Origin: Bacteroidota bacterium
GTDB taxonomy: Bacteria; Bacteroidota; Bacteroidia; UBA8524
Assembly (NCBI GenBank): GCA_006226545.1
Contig: SBGR01000064.1
Coordinates: 1 to 64,000 of the forward strand
Direction of reading: 5' to 3'
Length of the DNA stretch: 64,000 nt
Shown here: positions 18,129-23,881 of the stretch, piece after piece
How positions within the stretch are numbered: the first letter of the stretch is position 1
Layout of the letters: every line of letters starts with the position of its first letter
Notes under the pieces: generated by a model
What the model was told of the DNA's origin: nothing
Database searches by the model: none
Seen by the model: only the letters and a program-made list of their open reading frames with translations
Made by a program: the position numbers and the translations under genes

Positions 18129-19436
18129 ATGAAAAGAAGAAGCTTTATACGAAATGCAGCCTTGACCGGAGCGGGAATGATAGCTGCTCCCTATATCTTA
18201 CCTGGCGGAAGGTTATTTGCCGCCAGTGGATCGCGCATAGCTAACCACGTGGTATTTTGCATGTTTGCCGGTGGTATTCGAAACCTCGATTCAGTGCAAA
18301 AGGCAGACGGTAACCTCATGTGTGGTTTGCTCACCGGTACCGAATCGCTAAGCGCAGATATAGCTTCTCAGATGCATCCTTTACCCGCACTTCCCGGTGC
18401 TAGTTTGCAAACGCAAGGAACACTTTTTAAGGAGTTTAGGTACAAAAGCGGACCGTCCGGTCATTACAACGGACATACCACAGCCATTACCGGTCGCTAT
18501 ACAGATAACTCCCTTTCACTATTGGAGAGACCACCGTACCCAACCGTATTTGAAATGTACCGGAAACATAGCAGTCCGGATAAAAGCGCCATGAATGCCT
18601 GGTGGATTTCCCATACCAACGAATTGTATCCCATCCTTAACTACAGTACTTACGGTGGATACGGCCCTGACTTTGGCGCCAATCAATTATCGCCCACCAA
18701 CCTTTTCAATAGCAGGGTGCGCGACGCTTACAGTAATCCGCTTTCCATAGATCAAGCCAAGGAGGCCGACCTCAAGCAAATCAGGGATTTTATGGACGGT
18801 GGATTTAAGTCGAGCGGATTAAATCTCAATTCAGGCATTGCCAATACGGAAGCGGATAGAATGGCCATTCAGCAGTTTTTGGACGCCATGTATACGGAGC
18901 ATTATGCCGGACAGCATAATAACCCTTGGGGCATGAGTAATCCGGCTATTATGAACGGTGATATGCGCAACGTATTTTATGCAGAGAAGGTGATGCAACA
19001 GTTTAAACCGGAATTACTGGTGGTGAACATGTTTGGCGTGGATGTGTGTCACTCTGATTTCACGTCCTATTGCAATAACTTAAGAAAAGCGGATTGGGCT
19101 GTGAATCACCTATGGCAAACCATTCAAAATACACCCGGCATGGCCAACGATACGATTCTGATTATAGCGCCTGAAATCGGGCGTAATGCACAGGAAAATA
19201 CCATAAAAGACATCAACGGAAGAGGAGGCCTAGACCATACCACAGACGATAGCATGTCGAGAGAGCTCTTCTGCCTCATTGTTGGACCGCCGTCTATGGT
19301 GAAACAAAACCAAGTGATCAATCAGGTGGAAGGCGAAAGCATCGATATTGTGCCTACTATCGCACGTATTTTGGGCTTTGATACGGATTTGCAACAGAGC
19401 TTACCGGGACAACATTTAGGAGCGGCATTCGTATGA
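18129..19436 (+). CDS. Tat-exported DUF1501-family (sulfatase/phosphatase-fold) protein
   Basis: A 435-residue protein opening with a twin-arginine signal, KRRSFIRNAALTGAGMIAAP (Arg3-Arg4). The body resembles DUF1501 proteins, distant members of the alkaline phosphatase/sulfatase superfamily: HVVFCMFAGGIRNLDS near the start, SGHYNGHTTAITGRY, an apparent metal-site stretch GRGGLDHTTDDS, and the C-terminal VPTIARILGFD. The classic sulfatase Cys/Ser-x-Pro-x-Arg motif is not seen, so hydrolysis cannot be assumed. Tat use suggests folding or cofactor loading before export. It lies between DUF1549-like lipoproteins and a cytochrome-like lipoprotein in one operon. Confidence 0.75.
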   Translation: MKRRSFIRNAALTGAGMIAAPYILPGGRLFAASGSRIANHVVFCMFAGGIRNLDSVQKADGNLMCGLLTGTESLSADIASQMHPLPALPGASLQTQGTLFKEFRYKSGPSGHYNGHTTAITGRYTDNSLSLLERPPYPTVFEMYRKHSSPDKSAMNAWWISHTNELYPILNYSTYGGYGPDFGANQLSPTNLFNSRVRDAYSNPLSIDQAKEADLKQIRDFMDGGFKSSGLNLNSGIANTEADRMAIQQFLDAMYTEHYAGQHNNPWGMSNPAIMNGDMRNVFYAEKVMQQFKPELLVVNMFGVDVCHSDFTSYCNNLRKADWAVNHLWQTIQNTPGMANDTILIIAPEIGRNAQENTIKDINGRGGLDHTTDDSMSRELFCLIVGPPSMVKQNQVINQVEGESIDIVPTIARILGFDTDLQQSLPGQHLGAAFV

Positions 19437-20317
19437 GAAAGATTGGACTTATCAGTATAATGTCGGTCTTGCTTTGGGCATGTGGCGGCGACAGTACTTT
19501 CCATGAGAATCCTTACGATTCAAATGGGAATGGGACGAACGTAGAAAAGGATACGCTAGACCCGGCTTCATTTGCCGGTTTACACAAGCAAATCTTTTCG
19601 GTTCGATGTGCTAACCCGCTTTGCCACGATGGCACCTTTGAGCCCGATTTCAGAACCATGGAAAGCGCCTACAATAACCTGGTTTACCATCCGGTAGTAA
19701 AGAACAATAGCACCAACGACTTCACGTATAGGGTTATTCCATTTGATCCGAGTAAATCGTGGTTGATTGAGCGATTAACCACCGATGATGCGGTATTGGG
19801 CAGAATGCCTTTGTATGCGCAACCTTTGAATAGTGCGGAATTGGAAAATGTAAAGCGATGGATTAACGAAGGTTGTAAAGACATATCGGGCAAGGCTGCA
19901 AAGTTTCCGAATCAACAACCGCAGGTAGTAGGCAGGGCTGCGCTGGATCAAAATCAAGTACGTTTAGATACAGCTTACGACGGTCAATTTCCGGCTGCTT
20001 TTAAGGTAGCTCCGGGTACGGCAGTAACTTTATTGATATTGGTTCGCGACGATAGCACGGCTACGAGTCAGTTGAAAAATGCCAAAGTGAGGTTCTCCTA
20101 CGATATGGACGATTTCAGTTCGGCTACCACCAAGACTGCAACTTATTTTACCCAAGACTATTTCACGGTTCAGTTTAATGCAGCGGAGTTCAACCCGGGT
20201 CAAACCGTCTATTTCCGTTTTTACTGTGAAGACGGAGATCATGCTTCACCTGCAGAGTTTCCAATGCAGACCTCCCACCTTTATTATAAAACCGTATTCG
20301 CCTTTATTGTCAAATGA
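19433..20317 (+). CDS. Cytochrome c-like lipoprotein with CX4CH motif
   Basis: A 294-residue lipoprotein with lipobox LWAC (Cys17). The segment IFSVRCANPLCHDGTFEPDF carries Cys59-x4-Cys64-His65, and a candidate distal ligand Met124 lies in GRMPLYAQPL just before ENVKRWINEGC. This layout matches class I c-type cytochromes of the kind fused to or near planctomycete DUF1549/DUF1553 proteins. The four-residue spacing between the Cys is unusual, since CX2CH is standard, so heme attachment is plausible but unproven. The C-terminal half is beta-rich and Asp-containing. It overlaps both neighbours by 4 bases. Confidence 0.65.
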   Translation: MRKIGLISIMSVLLWACGGDSTFHENPYDSNGNGTNVEKDTLDPASFAGLHKQIFSVRCANPLCHDGTFEPDFRTMESAYNNLVYHPVVKNNSTNDFTYRVIPFDPSKSWLIERLTTDDAVLGRMPLYAQPLNSAELENVKRWINEGCKDISGKAAKFPNQQPQVVGRAALDQNQVRLDTAYDGQFPAAFKVAPGTAVTLLILVRDDSTATSQLKNAKVRFSYDMDDFSSATTKTATYFTQDYFTVQFNAAEFNPGQTVYFRFYCEDGDHASPAEFPMQTSHLYYKTVFAFIVK

Positions 20318-20754
20318 AACTAACAAAGACATTTTACATACTCCTGTTAGTTACGGGAATAGCAGCTTGCGATAAAACTGACGATCAATTGGGCGTGCCA
20401 CGCATTGAATGGGTGACCTATGGTCCACAAGAAATTAAAGCGTTTAGCGATTCAGTTTATTTTGAGGTTTACTACGAAGACCAAGACGGTGATATAGGCA
20501 TTAATGACCCTTCAGCCTACAACTTGTTCTTAGAAGACCAACGCATTCCGCTGACTTACAAGTTTAGAATTAGCGAATTGACACCGGATAGGCAAGCCTT
20601 ATCCATTTCGGGGAATTTGAAGTTATCGTTGCCGAATACAGTTCTAGTAAACGGTTCTACTGCTGAGCTGGTGAATTATAAATTATACTTGGTAGATAGG
20701 GCAGGACACCAAAGCAATATTTTGACTACCAATGCTTTGAATGTTATTCCTTGA
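20314..20754 (+). CDS. Small lipoprotein, last gene of the Tat/cytochrome operon
   Basis: A 146-residue lipoprotein with lipobox IAAC (Cys19). The mature part is predicted all-beta, with an Asp-rich loop VYYEDQDGDIGIND that looks like an extracellular calcium loop and an Ig-like tail (ELVNYKLYLVDRAGHQSN). Similar short lipoproteins are common in Bacteroidota and have no assigned role. It overlaps the cytochrome-like gene by 4 bases (ATGA) and ends the operon; the tRNA-Leu gene follows after 56 bases. Confidence 0.6.
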   Translation: MKLTKTFYILLLVTGIAACDKTDDQLGVPRIEWVTYGPQEIKAFSDSVYFEVYYEDQDGDIGINDPSAYNLFLEDQRIPLTYKFRISELTPDRQALSISGNLKLSLPNTVLVNGSTAELVNYKLYLVDRAGHQSNILTTNALNVIP

Positions 20755-20810
20755 GCTACTTGAATTCTCCTTGTGAGGAATCCATTTTTAGCTAATTTTG
20801 CTGCCCTCCT

Positions 20811-20894
20811 GCTGAAGTGGCGGAATTGGTAGACGCGCTACATTCAGGGTGTAGTGTCCGCAAGGGTGTAGGGGTTCGAGTCCCCTCTTCAGCA
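20811..20894 (+). tRNA. tRNA-Leu (anticodon CAG)
   Basis: An 84-base class II tRNA. The acceptor stem GCTGAAG (20811-20817) pairs with CTTCAGC (20887-20893). The D-arm contains GGCGGAATTGGTAGACGC, the anticodon arm is CTACA/TGTAG around loop TTCAGGG with anticodon CAG at 20845-20847, and the T-arm is GGGG TTCGAGT CCCC. A variable arm is present, as expected for leucine. The CCA end is not fully encoded (ACA follows). A terminator follows directly. Confidence 0.95.
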
Positions 20895-20927
20895 CATTAT
20901 TTAAAGCCGCAGTTTGCGGCTTTTTTT
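20886..20927 (+). repeat. 42-base direct repeat, copy A (tRNA-Leu 3' end plus terminator)
   Basis: This segment covers the last 9 bases of tRNA-Leu and the whole following hairpin with its T-run. It recurs identically at 21011-21052. The offset is 125 bases. Confidence 0.95.
20903..20927 (+). terminator. Rho-independent terminator after tRNA-Leu
   Basis: AAAGCCGCA (20903-20911) pairs with TGCGGCTTT (20915-20923) around a 3-base loop, and the T-run continues to 20927. It ends the tRNA transcript. Confidence 0.85.
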
Positions 20928-21010
20928 GTTTCTAAATAGTGGATTCTGTTTGATGTGCGTTGTTGTGCTAGAGAAGTCCCCCTGAAAGTGCAGACACGGA
21001 GTCGTCTGCA

Positions 21011-21052
21011 TCTTCAGCACATTATTTAAAGCCGCAGTTTGCGGCTTTTTTT
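21011..21052 (+). repeat. 42-base direct repeat, copy B, with second terminator
   Basis: An exact second copy of 20886-20927: it begins with the tRNA 3' acceptor strand CTTCAGCA and includes the AAAGCCGCA/TGCGGCTTT hairpin and T-run (21028-21052). No complete tRNA precedes it. The 83 bases between the copies hold a 7-base inverted repeat (TGCAGAC...GTCTGCA, 20989-21010) but no gene. It could be the remnant of a second tRNA gene or an integration-site scar. Confidence 0.9.
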
Positions 21053-21090
21053 ATTTCAATTCGTCTCATCGCTATGCCATTCTACTAGCT

Positions 21091-21098
21091 TACATTTG
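21091..21098 (+). promoter_or_regulatory. -7 promoter element TACATTTG for the Crp-family regulator
   Basis: An exact TAnnTTTG match ending 4 bases before ATG 21103. Transcription would begin at or next to the start codon, giving a leaderless message. No TTG -33 element is obvious. Confidence 0.5.
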
Positions 21099-21102
21099 TT
21101 TT

Positions 21103-21666
21103 ATGGGCATACTCGAAGCAACGCAAGCCGTAGAGCCGCTTTCGCTGGAATCGGCCAAGGCCTTAGCTCAGATTATTGAACGAAAATCGCTTAAGAAAGG
21201 ACAACATGTTTTGTACTTCGGCGAGGTAGACAAGTACATGCATTTCATGGTGCAAGGTGCCGGCAGGGTGTATTACGAGCACGATGGAAAGGACATTACC
21301 GATTACCTGGCATTGGATGGACAGTTTTTAGGTGGCGTTATTAGCATGTTTACCGGAAAGCCTAGTCATAAAGCCATTGAAATTTTAGAAGACAGTGAAG
21401 TTGAATCGCTTCATTATCCCAGCTTTGAGCGGCTGTGTGCGCAATACCATGACATAGAACGGTTGGGGAGAAAGATGGCCACTTTCGCTTTTTTGGAGGC
21501 GCAAGAGCGGATTGAATCCATTCGTTTTCATTCGGCCGCGGAGCGTTATGCTTTTCTTGAGCTGAAGTATCCCGGTATCAGCAATAGGATTCCTTTAAAA
21601 CATTTGGCTTCTTACTTAGGCACTACGCAAGTGAGTTTGAGTCGGATCAGGGCCGGTATTCAATAA
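21103..21666 (+). CDS. Crp/Fnr-family cyclic-nucleotide-binding-domain regulator
   Basis: A 187-residue protein: an N-terminal cupin-like cNMP-binding domain (about residues 20-110; LKKGQHVLYFGEVDKYMHFMVQGAGRVYY, DYLALDGQFLGG) and a C-terminal helix-turn-helix (IPLKHLASYLGTTQVSLSRIRAG, about 163-185). No FNR-type Cys cluster is present. Small Bacteroidota regulators of this type often control a neighbouring stress or efflux gene; the flavin monooxygenase gene follows 58 bases downstream on the same strand and is a candidate target. Ligand is unknown; the Arg/Glu cAMP-binding signature is not evident. Confidence 0.85.
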   Translation: MGILEATQAVEPLSLESAKALAQIIERKSLKKGQHVLYFGEVDKYMHFMVQGAGRVYYEHDGKDITDYLALDGQFLGGVISMFTGKPSHKAIEILEDSEVESLHYPSFERLCAQYHDIERLGRKMATFAFLEAQERIESIRFHSAAERYAFLELKYPGISNRIPLKHLASYLGTTQVSLSRIRAGIQ

Positions 21667-21724
21667 TTCTCCGATTTTAACATATGTAAAAAGCTAAGAC
21701 CATTGGGCGCTTCAATTTTGCAAC

Positions 21725-22879
21725 ATGAATGAAATGGAAACGGATTACCTAATTGTGGGTGGAGGCATTGCGGGATTGAGTGCCGGGATTGCACTTAAAA
21801 ACCTGAATAAAACTTTTGTAGTTGCAGAGTCTACGCCGGAGGCTCGCCCTGCCGGAGCAGGAATTACATTGGCAGCCAATGCCATGGAGGCCTATGCTGA
21901 ATTAGGAGTTGAAGATTTGGTTCGCAATGCGGGAAGGGTATTGCGTAAGGTGGCCATAGAAGATCAAAAGGGAAATGCCTTGAATAGAGTTGATTTACGC
22001 AAGATGTCGAAATCACGGTATAACCTTGGTATTCATAGAGCGGCTTTGCATCAGGCTTTGCTTCAAGCAGTGGGCGTTGAAAACGTGTTGTGGAATAAGC
22101 GAAGTAAATCACTCAAAGAAACCCAAGCCGGTTATACGGTGGAATTTGAAGACGGTACTCAAATAAAGACGAAATACTTGATTGTAGCTGAAGGGATTCA
22201 TTCTAAGCTCAGGACTTATTTCTTGCCCAATTCAGAGATTCGTTATGCGGGTTATACCTGTTGGCGCGGAATTGCCCAAACCAAAACCCAATTGGAATCG
22301 AGTGAAGAAGCCGTTGAGATTTGGGGTTCCCAAGGTCGTTTTGGTTACGTGCGAGTGAACGACGAACAGGTGTATTGGTTCGCTACAGCTAAGTTTCCGC
22401 AGCAAAGCAAGGAAGCGGCTGCTTTTACCTTAAGTGATATCAAACAGCGTTTTAGTGTGTATCCTAAAATGGTAAGGGAACTGCTAGCTCAAACTTCAGA
22501 AAAATCGCTTTTATGGAATGATATCATCGACCTAAAACCTATACCGCAATTTGCGTTCGGTAAAGCAGTATTGATTGGCGATGCAGCACATGCCACTACA
22601 CCAAACATGGGACAAGGTGCTTGCCAGGCCATTGAAGATGCCTTGGAATTGCAACGTTGCCTTCAGCTCAATGGTACTGTAGAAAAGCAGTTTAGCGAAT
22701 TTGAAAAACGCAGAAAAGACAGATCTCAACTGATTGTGAAGCGAAGTTGGAGCTTGGGTAAATTAGCCGAATCTACCTCGCCCTTGGTGGTTGCCCTGCG
22801 AAATACTGTGCTTAAGCTTGTTCCGGAGAAAATGAACTTGAAACAAATGGAACAAATCCTAAATCAACCACGCTTTTAG
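21725..22879 (+). CDS. FAD-dependent aromatic-type monooxygenase
   Basis: A 384-residue flavoprotein of the UbiH/PHBH/TetX class. The motifs are an N-terminal FAD Rossmann site YLIVGGGIAGLSAGIALKNL (about residues 6-25), the middle DG-type segment LIVAEGIHSKLR, and the GD motif VLIGDAAHATTPNMGQGACQAIEDA (about 280-304) that binds the FAD ribityl chain. These enzymes hydroxylate aromatic or polyketide-like substrates with NAD(P)H and O2; the substrate here is unknown. The start ATG 21725 lies 4 bases after CAATTTTG, one mismatch from the -7 box. Its 3' end overlaps the convergent CoA-binding gene by 4 bases. Confidence 0.85.
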   Translation: MNEMETDYLIVGGGIAGLSAGIALKNLNKTFVVAESTPEARPAGAGITLAANAMEAYAELGVEDLVRNAGRVLRKVAIEDQKGNALNRVDLRKMSKSRYNLGIHRAALHQALLQAVGVENVLWNKRSKSLKETQAGYTVEFEDGTQIKTKYLIVAEGIHSKLRTYFLPNSEIRYAGYTCWRGIAQTKTQLESSEEAVEIWGSQGRFGYVRVNDEQVYWFATAKFPQQSKEAAAFTLSDIKQRFSVYPKMVRELLAQTSEKSLLWNDIIDLKPIPQFAFGKAVLIGDAAHATTPNMGQGACQAIEDALELQRCLQLNGTVEKQFSEFEKRRKDRSQLIVKRSWSLGKLAESTSPLVVALRNTVLKLVPEKMNLKQMEQILNQPRF

Positions 22880-23238
22880 TACTGTCCGGTTCCAATCATC
22901 ACCAAGGTACAAGCATATTCCGTTTCAATCCCGGCGGCTTCTGCCTTTTGACGCAGTGTATTATTCTCCGTTCCGGGATTAAAGATGATGCGTTTAGGTT
23001 CCATCGCTAAAATCGCATCGTAATAAGATTCTTGGATGCTCGGGTTGATGTACAAGGTAAGTGTATCAATTTCTTCTGATTTACCTGGAAGGCTCGACTG
23101 AATCGGCCTTCCAAATACATCACCGCGCTTAACCCCAACCGGGATAAACTCATGTCCGGCTTGTTTCAGTAAAGAAGCGGCTCTAAAAGCGTATCGCTCC
23201 GGGTTATTACTTGCTCCCAGAATGACCGTCTTTTTCAT
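22876..23238 (-). CDS. CoA-binding domain protein (YccU-like)
   Basis: A 120-residue single-domain protein of the succinyl-CoA-synthetase-type CoA-binding Rossmann fold: KTVILGASNNPERYAFRAASLL at the N-terminus, GRPIQSSL in the middle, and NPGTENNTLRQKAEAAGIE with CTLVMIGTGQY at the end. Such proteins bind CoA or a nucleotide and have no settled role. Its ATG overlaps the ferritin stop by 4 bases, so both are read from the ferritin promoter. Confidence 0.85.
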   Translation of the reverse strand: MKKTVILGASNNPERYAFRAASLLKQAGHEFIPVGVKRGDVFGRPIQSSLPGKSEEIDTLTLYINPSIQESYYDAILAMEPKRIIFNPGTENNTLRQKAEAAGIETEYACTLVMIGTGQY

Positions 23239-23762
23239 GGTTGCATGTCTGAGTTAAGCGGTTGGTTAGGGGTAATGGCCATTCTGCCCAAATCCTTATC
23301 GAGCATGTACAAGCCATCGGTATTGGCACCCACCATTTTAATTTTGTCGACAATAGTTCTGAAGAGGTTTTCTTCTTCCAATTGTTCAGAAACATACCAT
23401 TGTAGGAAGTTGAAAGAAGTGAAATCTTTCTCTTGCAAACAGAGGTTCACCAATTCATGAATGGAGGTGGAAACCTTTCCTTCGTGATTCAAAATCAGTT
23501 TGAATAGTTCTTCGAGCGAGGCGTACTCGTGGTTAGGCTGTGGTACAGCCGGTGCTTTGGCAAAACCGCCTGCATCGTTGATATAAAAGAAGAGTTTCTG
23601 CATGTGCATCTTTTCTTCTTCTGCTTGGTTGTAGATGAATTTGCTGGCTCCTTCAAAGCCATTGTTATCGAGCCACGAAGCCATGGCGAGGTATTGAAAA
23701 TAAGAGAAAGCTTCAAGGGCAACCTGATCGTTCAGGGCTTTTTCAATGTTTGATGATACCAT
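23235..23762 (-). CDS. ftnA: Non-heme ferritin (FtnA type)
   Basis: A 175-residue four-helix iron-storage protein. The ferroxidase residues fall at the FtnA positions: Glu17, Glu50, His53, Glu94, Gln127 and Glu130 (QVALEAF, AEEEKMH, NHEGK, SEQLEEE). This exact fit depends on starting at ATG 23762 rather than the longer frame at 23798. A complete promoter (TTG, 20-base spacer, TAACTTTG) ends 5 bases before this ATG, which confirms it. It oxidises Fe2+ and stores ferric mineral in a 24-mer, as known for the family. The CoA-binding gene downstream overlaps by 4 bases. Confidence 0.96.
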   Translation of the reverse strand: MVSSNIEKALNDQVALEAFSYFQYLAMASWLDNNGFEGASKFIYNQAEEEKMHMQKLFFYINDAGGFAKAPAVPQPNHEYASLEELFKLILNHEGKVSTSIHELVNLCLQEKDFTSFNFLQWYVSEQLEEENLFRTIVDKIKMVGANTDGLYMLDKDLGRMAITPNQPLNSDMQP

Positions 23763-23767
23763 AGAAA

Positions 23768-23798
23768 CAAAGTTACAATGAAGGCAATCTAAAGTCAA
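23768..23798 (-). promoter_or_regulatory. Ferritin promoter: TTG - 20 bases - TAACTTTG
   Basis: On the minus strand, TTG (23796-23798) is followed by a 20-base spacer and TAACTTTG (23768-23775), both matching the Bacteroidota housekeeping promoter. The -7 box ends 5 bases before the ATG, so the message is nearly leaderless. No Fur-box-like dyad is evident. Confidence 0.7.
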
Positions 23799-23828
23799 TT
23801 CAAATAAGCAACGAATGCACTAAAAGAA

Positions 23829-23854
23829 AAAGGTCGAACCGAAGTCCGACCTTT
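23829..23854 (-). terminator. Terminator of the large T9SS cargo gene
   Basis: AAAGGTCG (23829-23836) pairs with CGACCTTT (23847-23854). Read on the minus strand the stem is followed by TTTTTCTTTT, as expected for intrinsic termination 28 bases after the stop at 23882. Confidence 0.8.
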
Positions 23855-23881
23855 CATCATTTTCGCTATGAAAACAATCAA

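Noticed and set aside
23763-23798. Longer ferritin start
   Set aside because: The promoter lies inside it and the catalytic residue numbers match FtnA only from ATG 23762.
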